From Devosia sp. 67-54 (GTDB lineage: Bacteria; Pseudomonadota; Alphaproteobacteria; Rhizobiales; Devosiaceae): a DNA stretch of 64,000 bases. The notes below the pieces were generated by a model, which was not told where the DNA came from, did no database searches, and was given only the letters and a program-made list of their open reading frames with translations. The position numbers were made by a program, and so were the translations under genes. The stretch is taken from positions 558,001-622,000 of the forward strand of contig NZ_MKVA01000005.1 in assembly GCF_001899075.1 (NCBI RefSeq), written 5' to 3'. Positions 7,622 to 16,299 of this stretch are shown in pieces (within the stretch, counting starts at the first letter, position 1; every line of letters starts with the position of its first letter).

Positions 7622-8608
7622 ATGGCCAAGCCCCGCGCGGTTGGTTCGGATATTGTCACGCTCATCAGCGACGAGGCGGTGTACGGCACGGCGCGCGATG
7701 GTGCCGGCGGCGGCGTCTATACGCGGCCCTACCTCAAGTCGATCGGCCTGGGCGGCTCGCAGCCGCTCGAGGCCGACCAGCTGATCAACACCGGCAACCC
7801 CGACGACACCGACCCGTCGCTGGGTGCGTTCGATGTGAGCGGCCCGATCGCGGCGCCGCTCGACGCACGCGGGGCAGGGTTCTGGCTGACCATGGCGCTC
7901 GGCGCCGAGGCCGCGCCCACCGACCACGAGGATGGCACCTACACTCATACCTGGGCGTCGGGGAAAGACCTCAAGTCCTACACGGTGCAGACCGGGCATC
8001 CGAAGCTGACAACGCCGAAATGGCGGACCGCTCTGGGCGCCAAGGCCAACGGCTTTTCGCTGCCGCTGCAGCGCAACGGCCGGGCGGTGATGACCTTGCC
8101 GATGATCGCGCAATCGGAAGTCAAGGACGTGGCGGGGGCCCGCGACGCGGCGCCGCTCGCCTTCGATTTCCGGCCGTTCGACAATGCCACCGGCGGCGTC
8201 AAGATCGGGGGCAATGCGCTCGCCAATGTGCTGGGCGGGACCTTCGATTTCTCCAACGGGCTCGACGCTGCTGCGACCATCCGCTCGGACATGTTCATCG
8301 ACGGCGTCGACGAGACGCAGCGCGTGCTGACCGGATCGCTCAACCTGCGCCTCGGCACCGACCACACGATCGACGACCTGATCGACACGACCACGCCCGC
8401 CGCGATCGAATATTCGCTGGCGCTGCGGTCGGCGGCGACGTGGAAACTGACGTTCTCGATGCCGCGGGTGTTTTTCGAACTGGCCAAGAAGCCGGTCGAA
8501 GGCCCTGGCGGCATCCAGGCGACGGTGAATTTCCGCGCTGCCTACGATGCCGAGACGCCGGCGCCGATGCTGTCGGTGACGCTGTTCAACGACGTGGCCG
8601 CCTATTGA
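7622..8608 (+). CDS. Phage tail tube protein (lambda gpV position)
   Basis: A 328-residue major tail protein, the building block of the stacked tail tube. Preceded by a clear AGGAGA site. Features of the family include the N-terminal SDIVTLISDEAVYGTA, repeated beta strands, THTWASGKDLKSYTVQTGHPKL near residues 103-125, and a middle MFIDGVDETQRVLTGSLNLRLGTD. It is larger than lambda gpV (246), and the C-terminal third may be an extra surface domain. Its stop overlaps the ATG of the chaperone gene (TGATG). Confidence 0.8.
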   Translation: MAKPRAVGSDIVTLISDEAVYGTARDGAGGGVYTRPYLKSIGLGGSQPLEADQLINTGNPDDTDPSLGAFDVSGPIAAPLDARGAGFWLTMALGAEAAPTDHEDGTYTHTWASGKDLKSYTVQTGHPKLTTPKWRTALGAKANGFSLPLQRNGRAVMTLPMIAQSEVKDVAGARDAAPLAFDFRPFDNATGGVKIGGNALANVLGGTFDFSNGLDAAATIRSDMFIDGVDETQRVLTGSLNLRLGTDHTIDDLIDTTTPAAIEYSLALRSAATWKLTFSMPRVFFELAKKPVEGPGGIQATVNFRAAYDAETPAPMLSVTLFNDVAAY

Positions 8609-9210
8609 TGCTGCGGCTCGTCTACAGCCGCGAGCCGCGGTGGATCGAGATCGGCGGCGGCGCCGAGCTCTGCATCGAACCGGCGACGATCTACCAGGTC
8701 TATGCCGCGCAGGCTCGCGCCGCGGCGCTGCTCAGCGATCTCAAGGATGCTGGCGCGGCCGTGTCTATGGTCGGCGGGCAGGTGGTCAATGTGCCCGACC
8801 TGAGCGAGCCGGAGCGCGAGCAATCGACCCTCGAGGCGTTGTTCGTGATTTCGCTGGGCGAGCTCTTGATCAGCGACTGGCGCAACGTGCGTTCGGCCGA
8901 TGGGACCGATCTCGATTTCGATCCTGCGCTGATCGTCGTGCTGTTCGAGGACGAGACGATCGCCGCGCGCTTCCTGAGGGAGGCGCGAGGGCCGCTGCAC
9001 GAAGTGGACCTCGAGGGAAACGGATTTCCCGCCTCGCCGAGTGGCATTTCGGAGAGGGGCGGGGACGAAGCTACTGCGATGCCTGCCGCGACGAAGGCAC
9101 CGCCTGCGCCACGACGCGCACGCATGAGTGCCCGTATCATCAGTTCGCTCCGCGCTCTCTTGAAGGGCGCGTGGTTTGGGAAGCGTTCCGGGCCAACGCC
9201 TGGCGCATGA
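8608..9210 (+). CDS. Tail assembly chaperone, zero-frame product (lambda gpG-like)
   Basis: A 200-residue protein beginning MLRLVYSREPRWIEIGGGAEL. It sits between tail tube and tape measure, the invariant place of the G/GT chaperones that coat the tape-measure protein before the tube forms around it. The N-terminal 135 residues are a mixed alpha/beta acidic domain (LSEPEREQSTLEALFVISLGELLISDW). The slippery heptamer GGGAAAC at 9015-9021 lies in phase within codons 136-138. After this point the zero frame becomes Ala/Arg/Pro-rich (MPAATKAPPAPRRARM) and looks less like folded protein, so the conserved part may end near the slip site. Confidence 0.75.
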   Translation: MLRLVYSREPRWIEIGGGAELCIEPATIYQVYAAQARAAALLSDLKDAGAAVSMVGGQVVNVPDLSEPEREQSTLEALFVISLGELLISDWRNVRSADGTDLDFDPALIVVLFEDETIAARFLREARGPLHEVDLEGNGFPASPSGISERGGDEATAMPAATKAPPAPRRARMSARIISSLRALLKGAWFGKRSGPTPGA

Positions 9211-9383
9211 GGCGCGGCGGCGGATTTTCCGGCGCGGCGTGGATCGACACCGAGGGGCTGCGGCGGCAGATCGATGCCGCCGGCGTCGAGGCCTCGATCG
9301 GCGAGCAGCTGCTCGGGGCGTGCGAGCTGGGCGCGATGATGGCCATCAACGACAGGGGCGACACCGATGGCGAAGGAACGTGA
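8608..9383 (+). CDS. Tail assembly chaperone, -1 frameshift fusion (lambda gpGT-like)
   Basis: A second product read by a -1 shift at GGGAAAC (9015-9021). Zero-frame codons through 9021 are followed by the -1 frame from 9021 to the stop at 9381-9383, giving about 258 residues. The -1 part is open all the way and looks like protein: a Cys/His cluster (CDAC, C, HECPYH) and then SLEGRVVWEAFRANAWRMRRGG, WIDTEGLRRQIDAAGVE and a final ELGAMMAINDRGD helix. In lambda the T part recruits tail tube subunits while the G part binds tape measure. Its end overlaps the tape-measure start by 17 bases. The downstream part could also be translated alone if a start such as ATG 9208 is used, but that has no clear RBS. 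Confidence 0.65.
9015..9021 (+). promoter_or_regulatory. Candidate -1 ribosomal frameshift site GGGAAAC
   Basis: Codons here are GAG GGA AAC, so the heptamer is in the X_XXY_YYZ phase needed for tandem slippage to GGG AAA. Lambda uses GGGAAAG at the same place between its G and T genes. The -1 frame downstream stays open for 120 codons and joins the tape-measure start, which supports use of the site. Confidence 0.7.
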
Positions 9384-11253
9384 GGTTGGCGTCCGGCTGT
9401 CCGTCAAAGATGCCGATCTCGCCAAGCGCGCGCTCGCCACGTTCGGCGCCGAGGGGCAGGCCGCGATCAAGCGGATCGAGGCGGCGAGCGTGCCGGCCAG
9501 TGCCGGCCTTCTGCGGCTCAGCAATGCCATCCAGTGGGGCAAGGAGTACAGCCGCGAGTTCGCCGTCGAAGCGACGCGCAGTTTCCTAGGGCCGCTCGCG
9601 GCTATTGGGAGTGCCGCCGGCGCCATGGAGTTGCTCCGCGACGCCATCGAGCGGGTGAAGCAGGTCGCCGAACTCGGCGACATCGCGGACCGGATCGGGC
9701 TCGATGTCGGCAAGCTGCAGGGGCTGCAGGATACGTTCAAAGAGGCGGGGAACGACGTTGCCGATCTCAACAACGGCCTGCAGACGTTCGCGGCGAACCT
9801 CAGCAAGGCGGCGGTGCAGGGTGGGCCGCTCAAGGACATTTTCGACGCCAACCGCCTGAAGATCAGCGGCGACACCCTGACCGATCTCAAGGCCTTTGCC
9901 GACCTGGTGAAGAACGCGCGCACCGAGCAGGACAAGCTCTACCTGACCACGGTGGCATTCGGACGCGGCAGCAAGGAAATGGCCGATCTCCTGTCGGAGG
10001 GCAGCGTCGGGATCGGCCGTGCGGCCGACGAGGCCGAGCGGCTCGGCGCGGCGCTCGATGCGGCGGATGTCGAAAAGGCGCGGGCGATGACGGCGCAGCT
10101 CGCCGAGCTCAACATCAAGCTCGACGCCGCCAAGGATCGGTTCGCGCTGCTTCTGGGCCCGGCGGAAGTGGAGGCGATGAGCGCCTTTGCGGACGGGCTC
10201 GAGCGCGTGCGCGATGCGCTGGCCGGCATTGCCAGCGGCGATCCGCTCAAGGCCATTGGCCTGCTGGCGACCTTGGCGCGGTCGCTGACCGCGCCGGGCG
10301 CCAATATCGACTACAACGGGCTCATCGATCAGCTGGAGGGTCGACCCCCGGTCTCCATCACCGTGCATGGCGGCAGCCATGAGGACAAGCCGGCGACCAC
10401 TTCCGGAAGCACCGCCCCGACCGTTCTGCCTGCGCCCCGCAATTCCGCGGCAGATGCCGCCGCGAAGCGGATCAAGGATGTGACGGACGCACTGCGCCAG
10501 CAGCTTGCCGTGCTCGGGCTGACCGACCGCGAGGCGGAAATCTCGAACAATCTGTCGCGGGCCAAGGTGGATGCCGCGAGCAAGGAAGGAAAGACAATCG
10601 CCGACCTGACCGGGCGGCTCTACGACCAGCAGCGGGCGCTGAAGGCGACCAACGACGCGACCATGTTCCTGGCGCAGACCGGCGAGCAGGTCTTCGAAAA
10701 GCTGATCGATGGTACCGAGTCATGGCAGGACGCGCTCGGCGACCTCGTCAGCACTATGGAAAAGGCGGTGCTGCAGGCGGCGCTGCTGGGCGACGGACCG
10801 CTGGCCGGCATCCTCGGCACGCAGAGCGCAACGAGCGGCCAGCCCGGCGGTGTGTTCGGCAGCCTGCTGGCGGGGTTGTTCGGCGGCGCCAAATCCGGCG
10901 GCGGTTATGTTCCCGGCCTCACCGGCCCGAAGCTGTTTGCCCGCGGCGGTGTCAGCGACCGACCGGCGTTGTTCGGCGATGCCGGCCCTGAGGCGGCGGT
11001 GCCGCTGCCGGATGGCCGCACCATCCCGGTGACGCTGAAGGGCGGCAGTAGCGGGCTCGCCCTCAATGTGCAGATCGTGCACATGCCCGGATCCGGAACC
11101 GACAGCGTCACGGCGACGCGCGACGGCGAGGCGGCACAGCTCAAAGCCCTGGTCTACAGCGTAGCTGCCGAAGGCGTGAGCTCACCCGGCAATCCGATCC
11201 ACCGGGCCCTGCGGCGGACGTTTGCTCTCACTCCCGACCTCACGAGGCGATAG
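9367..11253 (+). CDS. Tail length tape-measure protein (lambda gpH position)
   Basis: A 628-residue protein that sets tail length and later exits into the host envelope. The N-terminal 330 residues are mostly helical (VRLSVKDADLAKRALATFGAEGQAAIKRIE, AMELLRDAIERVKQVAELGDIADRIGLDVGKLQGLQ), then a Ser/Thr/Pro linker (residues 340-365), a second helical block, and a Gly-rich C-terminus with GYVPGLTGPKLFARGGVSDRPALFGDAGPEAAVPLPDG. The motif ARGG-x(4-8)-P-x-LFG(D/E)-x-GPEAxxPL is a hallmark of siphovirus tape measures. At about 1.5 angstrom per residue the tail would be near 90-100 nm, an inference. Confidence 0.93.
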   Translation: MAKEREVGVRLSVKDADLAKRALATFGAEGQAAIKRIEAASVPASAGLLRLSNAIQWGKEYSREFAVEATRSFLGPLAAIGSAAGAMELLRDAIERVKQVAELGDIADRIGLDVGKLQGLQDTFKEAGNDVADLNNGLQTFAANLSKAAVQGGPLKDIFDANRLKISGDTLTDLKAFADLVKNARTEQDKLYLTTVAFGRGSKEMADLLSEGSVGIGRAADEAERLGAALDAADVEKARAMTAQLAELNIKLDAAKDRFALLLGPAEVEAMSAFADGLERVRDALAGIASGDPLKAIGLLATLARSLTAPGANIDYNGLIDQLEGRPPVSITVHGGSHEDKPATTSGSTAPTVLPAPRNSAADAAAKRIKDVTDALRQQLAVLGLTDREAEISNNLSRAKVDAASKEGKTIADLTGRLYDQQRALKATNDATMFLAQTGEQVFEKLIDGTESWQDALGDLVSTMEKAVLQAALLGDGPLAGILGTQSATSGQPGGVFGSLLAGLFGGAKSGGGYVPGLTGPKLFARGGVSDRPALFGDAGPEAAVPLPDGRTIPVTLKGGSSGLALNVQIVHMPGSGTDSVTATRDGEAAQLKALVYSVAAEGVSSPGNPIHRALRRTFALTPDLTRR

Positions 11254-11613
11254 ATGCCCGCAACCTGGCCGGAGACGCTGCCGCAGCGATTCCTCATCGC
11301 CGGCAACCAGCATCAGCTCGCCGACCCCCGGTTGATGAGCGCGACCGACACCGGTCCGGGCAAGTCGCGGCCGCGCTCCAGCGCGGTGCCGGACAGCTTC
11401 ACCGGCTCGATGCGGATGAGCGGGGCACAGTGGGCGATCCTGACGGCGTTCGGGCGCGATGACCTGGCGCGCTGGTCGCTGCCCTTCACGATCCCGGCGC
11501 CCGACGGCGGTGACGACTGGCTGGTGATGCTGCGGCAGAACGCACTGCCGTCGCGTGTCAACATCGGCGGCGATCGCTGGACGGTGACGATGTCGTTGCT
11601 GGTGTTGCCGTGA
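11254..11613 (+). CDS. Minor tail protein in lambda gpM position
   Basis: A 119-residue protein starting right after the tape-measure stop (ATG 11254), next to an AGGCGA sequence. It lies between tape measure and an L-like gene, where lambda encodes gpM (109 residues), a small tail-tip protein. Content is beta-rich with PATWPETLPQRFLIAGNQ at the start and DRWTVTMSLLVLP at the end. No enzymatic motif is visible. The role in the tail tip is inferred from position. Confidence 0.6.
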   Translation: MPATWPETLPQRFLIAGNQHQLADPRLMSATDTGPGKSRPRSSAVPDSFTGSMRMSGAQWAILTAFGRDDLARWSLPFTIPAPDGGDDWLVMLRQNALPSRVNIGGDRWTVTMSLLVLP

Positions 11614-11675
11614 GTGCTCTGTCCGATCGGCCGCAAGGGCGCCCGCTCGGCCAACCGCCGAAGGTGTTGCCGTGA
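11602..11675 (+). repeat. Short duplicated gene junction between M-like and L-like genes
   Basis: GGTGTTGCCGTGAG occurs at 11601-11614 and again at 11663-11676, 62 bases apart, each followed by a variant of TGCTCTGTC / CGCGCTCTC. The first copy ends the M-like gene; the second opens the L-like gene. A 21-codon frame between them starts at GTG 11610 and ends in VLP-stop, mirroring the end of the M-like protein. It looks like a small duplication or a recombination scar. Confidence 0.6.
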
Positions 11676-12172
11676 GCGCGCTCTCGCTGACGTTTCGCAC
11701 CGCGGCCCATGCCGAACGGACCGGCGAGGTGCTGGTGCTGCTGGCGACGGTGACACACGAAAGCCTCGAGACGCCGATCCGGGTGTCGAGCGATCCGACG
11801 ACCCGGCTCGGCACCGACCCGTTGCGCTATGGCACCGTCAGCCGGGGCGACACCTACGAGTTCTACCCGATGTCGCTGGTGCTGCCCGAGGACAGCGAGG
11901 ACACGGTGCCGGCCATGCAGTGGGTGCTCGACAACATTTCCCGGCAGCTCGTGCCGCTGCTGCGGTCGGTACAGACGCCGGCGAAGGTCACGATCGAGCT
12001 GGTGCTGGCCTCGGCGCCGGACACGGTCGAGGCGAGCTGGCCGGAGTTCGACCTGGTGGCGGCGCAGCCCAATGCCCTGACCGTCGAGCTGACGCTGAGC
12101 ACCGAGTCCGACGCGGCCGAGCCGTATCCCTCCGGCCTGTTCACCCCGGCCGGGTTCGGCGGGCTGTTCTGA
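11672..12172 (+). CDS. DUF1833-like minor tail protein (lambda gpL position)
   Basis: A 166-residue protein starting at GTG 11672 in a duplicated TGCCGTGAGC context. I recognise the DUF1833 style: an opening LLATVTHESLETPIRVSSDPTTRL, then YGTVSRGDTYEFYPMSLVLPEDSEDTVPAMQWVLDNISRQLVPLLR, and the end TLSTESDAAEPYPSGLFTPAGFGGLF. Such proteins occupy the L slot in tail-tip operons of rhizobial prophages and link the tube to the tip complex. GTG is chosen since no ATG lies near and the conserved part begins at once. Function inferred from position. Confidence 0.7.
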   Translation: MSALSLTFRTAAHAERTGEVLVLLATVTHESLETPIRVSSDPTTRLGTDPLRYGTVSRGDTYEFYPMSLVLPEDSEDTVPAMQWVLDNISRQLVPLLRSVQTPAKVTIELVLASAPDTVEASWPEFDLVAAQPNALTVELTLSTESDAAEPYPSGLFTPAGFGGLF

Positions 12173-12188
12173 TAGAGAGATATTCCGG

Positions 12189-12578
12189 ATGGACTGGTCG
12201 GCATTTGTCGGGCTGCCGTGGCGCGATCGTGGACGCACGGCCGATGGCTATGATTGCTGGGGGTTGTTTCGCGCGGCGTTTACCGCCGGCACCGGCATCG
12301 AGCTGCCCAGCCATGACGAGGGCTATTCGTCGGCGGCGGATCGCGATGCCACGGCCGCCATCGTCTCCGGCGGCCGGGGCGACTGGATCGAGGTGGAGCG
12401 GGAGCAGCCGTTCGATGGCGCGGTGATGCTGATCGGCCGGCGCTACCACATCGGGCTCGTGGTGCGGCGCGGGCTGCTGCTGCATATGCCATTCCATGGC
12501 CTCAGCGTGATCGAGCCGGCAAGCCGCCTGCCGCGCGCCACCTATTGCAGGCATCGCCGCCTGCTGACCTCCGGCTGA
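12189..12578 (+). CDS. NlpC/P60-family tail-tip peptidase (lambda gpK-like)
   Basis: A 129-residue NlpC/P60 domain. The catalytic cysteine lies in GYDCWGLFRAAF near residue 23, and the histidine in RYHIGLVV near residue 90; a third polar residue follows in LLLHMPFHG. These enzymes cut peptidoglycan peptides, and in phage tails the gpK-like protein opens the wall during DNA entry or acts in tip assembly. The position between the L-like gene and the J-like tip is that of lambda gpK. It is shorter than lambda K because it lacks the N-terminal JAMM domain. Confidence 0.88.
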   Translation: MDWSAFVGLPWRDRGRTADGYDCWGLFRAAFTAGTGIELPSHDEGYSSAADRDATAAIVSGGRGDWIEVEREQPFDGAVMLIGRRYHIGLVVRRGLLLHMPFHGLSVIEPASRLPRATYCRHRRLLTSG

Positions 12579-12592
12579 CGAGGGCTGATGTG

Positions 12593-15500
12593 ATGCAGGT
12601 TCTGGCGCCGGCACGGGGGAAGCCCGCGCCGGACTACATCCTGCCCGGCGAGGGCCTGACGCTGATCGTCGTGCCGCACCCGCTATTGCAGCAGCGGCGC
12701 AGCATCGACGTGGTGCCGCTCGGCCGTTCGCTCGCCGAACTGGTGCGCCGCGCCCGCAATATTGCGGACCTGCCCGGCCGCGTCGAGGTGACGCTGGGCG
12801 ACGGCGGGGTGGTCCCGGAAGCGCTGTGGACGCGGGTGCGGCCGAAGGCCGGCGCCATCGTCGTCGTGCGCAGCGTCGCCGAGTTCGGCGGCGACAACAC
12901 GCTGGTGCGCACCGTGCTCGGCGCCGCCGTGACGGTCGCAGGGCTGTTTGCCACGGCGGTCAACCCGCTGCTCGGGGCGGCGGTGACCATCGGCGGGCAA
13001 CTGGCGATCAATGCGCTGTTTCCGGTGGCGCCGCCGGTGCTCGCCAAGCAGCAGAGCGTGGGCTCCAGCAGCTCGCCGACCTATTCGATCTCCGGCGGGC
13101 AGAACGTTGCCGACCCCTATGGCGTGGTGCCCGAGATCGAGGGCCGGCACCGGGTTTATCCCAAGCTCGGGGCGCAGTGGTACACCGAGTTCGTCGGCGC
13201 CGACCAATACCTGATCGGCCTCGTGGTCTGGGGCTACGGCCCCAAAGAGGTCAGCGGCATCAAGATCGGCGAGACGCCGATCGAGAACTTCGACGACCTG
13301 CAGATCGAGACGCGGCTCGGCTATCCCGACGACGCGCCGGTGACGCTCTATCCGAGCGAGGTGGTGCAGGAGGATTTGAGCGTCGAGATCACCGCGACGG
13401 GCGGCGCCGAGGTGCGGACGACCGCGGCCGACATCGACGTGATATCGGTCGATGTGGTGGCGCCCTCGGGCATGCTGCGCGTCGATGGCAACGGCGTGGC
13501 GCAGACCTATACCGTGCAGCTGCGCGTCGACACGCGCGCGGCCGGCAGCGCCGACCCCTGGGTGCCGCTCGGCACGCTGACATTTACCGGCCGTTCGGGC
13601 GACCCGATCCGGCAATGCCTGCGGGTCGCGGTGGCGGCCGGGCAGTACGACGTGCAGGTCAGCAAGACCAGCACCGACTATGCCGGCACCGACCAGGTGA
13701 GCGAGCAGGTGGTGTGGACGGCGCTGCGGGGCTTTCGCAGCAGCCAGCCGATCAGCTTCGACAAGCCGCTGGCGCACTCGGCGATCCGCATCCGGGCGAG
13801 CTCGCAGCTCACCGGACAGATCGACAGCCTCAACGGCATGGTGGCCACCCGCTGCAAGGCGTTCAACGGTGCGGCATGGGCCGACGACACGGTCAGCAAC
13901 TGGCCACCCGACCTGTTCCGCCATGTGCTGCAGGGGCCGGCCAATGCGCGCCCGAAGCCCGACAGCCGGATCAACATCGCCAACCTCGAGCGGTGGTGGG
14001 CCTACTGCGTGGCCAAGGGGTTCCGCTGCAACATCGTCTTCGACAGTCCCGGATCCGTGCTCGACCGGTTGAAGGCGATCGCGGCCTGCGGCCGCGCCGC
14101 GGTGACGCGCACGGACGGCATGTACGACGTGATCTGGGATGAGCCGGACGCGCCGATCGTGCAGCATTTCACGCCGCGCAATTCGCGCGACTTTTCGAGC
14201 CAGCGCGCCTATCTCAATCCGCCGCATGCCTTCCGCATCCGCTTCGTCAACGAGACGGCCGGATATGTGCAGGACGAGCGGATCGTCTATGACGACGGCT
14301 ACAATGCCGACGGCAGCGGCGGGCTGACGGCGGCGACGCTGTTCGAGAGCGGCATCGAGTTTCCCGGTGTCACCGATCCTGCCCTGATCTGGCGGCATGG
14401 CCGTTTCCACATCGCGCAGGCGCGGCTGCGGCCGGAGACTTATCAGCTCACCACCGATTTCGAATGGCTGGTGGCGCGGCGCGGTGATCGCGTGCGGGCC
14501 TCGCACGACGTGGTGCTGTGGGGATTGGGCGCCGGGCGCGTGAAATCCGTCACGGCAGGCGACAACGACCAGGTGACGCTCGACGAGCCGGTGACCATGG
14601 TCGCCGACAAGACGTATTCGATCCGCTTCCGCGCTGCGGACGGCACCTCGATCCTGCGCACGGTCATCACCGATGCCGGCGATCGGACGACCCTCACGCT
14701 GGACGGCCATCACGACCTGCCGGCGGCGGCGGGCGATCTGTTCATGTTCGGCGAGACCGGCAGCGAGACGGTGGTGCTGCGGGTGCTGTCGATCCGCCCG
14801 GGCCCAGACTTTTCCGCCGTGCTGACGCTGGTCGACGATGCGCCGGAAATCTCGCTGGCCGACCAGGGCGCCATTCCGGCCTTCGACAGCCAGATCACCA
14901 TCCCGAGCGATCCGTTCACCGCCGCTCCGGTCGGCCTTGCGGTGACCGAGGCCTATGAGGGTGTGGACGGAGCGACCGCCACCGGGGCGCTGCTCACGTG
15001 GGAGACGGTGGCGGGCGAGCGGCCGGTGTCGTTCGAGGTCGAGTATCGCGACGACGACGGCGACAAGGTCTGGCGGTTGGCGGCGAGCAGCCCGGTGGTG
15101 GCGCCCCTGAAGGCGACGTTCCTGCCTGGCCTGCTGCAGGGCACGTGGAGCTTCCGGGTGCGCTGCATCTTCGCCGACGGCTCGGCGTCGAAATGGGCCG
15201 AGCTGGCGCGCGTGGCCATCACGTCGGGCGCCGGGCTGCAACTGCCCAACGTGATGAATGTGGTGACCAGTTACGATGATGCCACGGCGACGATCAGTTG
15301 GGACCCGGTCAAGTTTTCCAAGCTCGACGTGTTCTACGAGGTGCGCAAGGGCGAGAGCTGGGAGACCGGCCTGCTCTACGGGCCCAATCTGGCGCAGCCG
15401 CGGTTCAAGATCGCCGGCAACGGCACCTACTGGATCGCCGCCAAGGCGCAGCCGCTGCCCGGCATCACCATCTATTCGGCGGTGCCGTCGTCGATCGCGA

Positions 15501-16297
15501 TCGCCGGCGCCATCCTGGTGCGCAATGTGGTGGCGACGCTGCATGAGCATGCCGACGGCTGGGACGGGGTGCTGACCGACTGCACGATCGACGGCGAGGT
15601 GCTCAAGACCGATGCCGCCAACACGATCGCCTATTACGAGCTGGCGGCCGGCAAGATCTTCGACATCAACTTCCTGCGGCGGATGCGCATCGACGCCGCG
15701 GTGAAGGCGGTCGGCGTGCCGGTGACCCAGAACGTTCTCGACGATCCGGATTTCCTCAACAACCCCGACGTGCTGAGCGCCGGCAGCTCGGCCTTCGTAG
15801 AGGCCTGGGTGGAAATCTCGGTCGCGGGCGACGTGGACAACGACGTGTTCGCCGCCGGCGACGTGTTCGTCGCGCCCGACGTGTTTGCCGGCGGCGCGGT
15901 GTTCGGGCCGTACCAGAAGTTTGCGCCGGGCGAGTTCGAGGGGCGCTTCTTCAAGCTCCGTGCCGCGTTCCGGTCCCTGTCGGATGCGGTCTATGCGGCG
16001 CTGACAGAATTCGACATCACCGGCGATGTTCCCGACCGGATCGACCACTATTCAGGGCTGGCGATCGCCGCGGCGGGCACGAGCATCACCTTCAAGCCCA
16101 ACGGCTCGGCAACCGCCAAGGAATTCAAGGCCGGGCCGGGGACCGACGCACTGCCGCACTACCAGGTGACGTGGAACAACACGGCCGGGGATGAGCTGGT
16201 GGTGTCGGACCTCAGCACCGCTGGAATGACGATCCAAATCCTCAACGGCGGCGCTCCGCAGGACCGCGTCGCCAACATCGAAGTGCAAGGCTGGTAA
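12593..16297 (+). CDS. Tail tip / host-specificity protein (lambda gpJ-like, TipJ family)
   Basis: A 1234-residue protein, similar in size to lambda gpJ (1132). It forms the tip baseplate that touches the host and leads into the fibres. The ATG at 12593 has GAGGG eight bases upstream; a longer frame from 12545 lacks this. Features in order: residues 10-90 start domain; a hydrophobic Ala/Gly-rich stretch at about 100-150 typical of this group; DPYGVVPEIEGRHRVYPKLGAQ near 175; central beta domains (130-650); a fibronectin-III-like domain near residues 775-880 (GALLTWETVAGERPVSFEVEYR); and a C-terminal part ending QDRVANIEVQGW. The fibre gene follows 2 bases later. Confidence 0.88.
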   Translation: MQVLAPARGKPAPDYILPGEGLTLIVVPHPLLQQRRSIDVVPLGRSLAELVRRARNIADLPGRVEVTLGDGGVVPEALWTRVRPKAGAIVVVRSVAEFGGDNTLVRTVLGAAVTVAGLFATAVNPLLGAAVTIGGQLAINALFPVAPPVLAKQQSVGSSSSPTYSISGGQNVADPYGVVPEIEGRHRVYPKLGAQWYTEFVGADQYLIGLVVWGYGPKEVSGIKIGETPIENFDDLQIETRLGYPDDAPVTLYPSEVVQEDLSVEITATGGAEVRTTAADIDVISVDVVAPSGMLRVDGNGVAQTYTVQLRVDTRAAGSADPWVPLGTLTFTGRSGDPIRQCLRVAVAAGQYDVQVSKTSTDYAGTDQVSEQVVWTALRGFRSSQPISFDKPLAHSAIRIRASSQLTGQIDSLNGMVATRCKAFNGAAWADDTVSNWPPDLFRHVLQGPANARPKPDSRINIANLERWWAYCVAKGFRCNIVFDSPGSVLDRLKAIAACGRAAVTRTDGMYDVIWDEPDAPIVQHFTPRNSRDFSSQRAYLNPPHAFRIRFVNETAGYVQDERIVYDDGYNADGSGGLTAATLFESGIEFPGVTDPALIWRHGRFHIAQARLRPETYQLTTDFEWLVARRGDRVRASHDVVLWGLGAGRVKSVTAGDNDQVTLDEPVTMVADKTYSIRFRAADGTSILRTVITDAGDRTTLTLDGHHDLPAAAGDLFMFGETGSETVVLRVLSIRPGPDFSAVLTLVDDAPEISLADQGAIPAFDSQITIPSDPFTAAPVGLAVTEAYEGVDGATATGALLTWETVAGERPVSFEVEYRDDDGDKVWRLAASSPVVAPLKATFLPGLLQGTWSFRVRCIFADGSASKWAELARVAITSGAGLQLPNVMNVVTSYDDATATISWDPVKFSKLDVFYEVRKGESWETGLLYGPNLAQPRFKIAGNGTYWIAAKAQPLPGITIYSAVPSSIAIAGAILVRNVVATLHEHADGWDGVLTDCTIDGEVLKTDAANTIAYYELAAGKIFDINFLRRMRIDAAVKAVGVPVTQNVLDDPDFLNNPDVLSAGSSAFVEAWVEISVAGDVDNDVFAAGDVFVAPDVFAGGAVFGPYQKFAPGEFEGRFFKLRAAFRSLSDAVYAALTEFDITGDVPDRIDHYSGLAIAAAGTSITFKPNGSATAKEFKAGPGTDALPHYQVTWNNTAGDELVVSDLSTAGMTIQILNGGAPQDRVANIEVQGW

Positions 16298-16299
16298 TC

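Noticed and set aside
7579-9210. 543-codon plus frame spanning the tail tube gene
   Set aside because: Only the part from 8608 is protein-like (the tail chaperone). The upstream part is an Arg/Ala-rich shadow of the tail tube gene in another frame.
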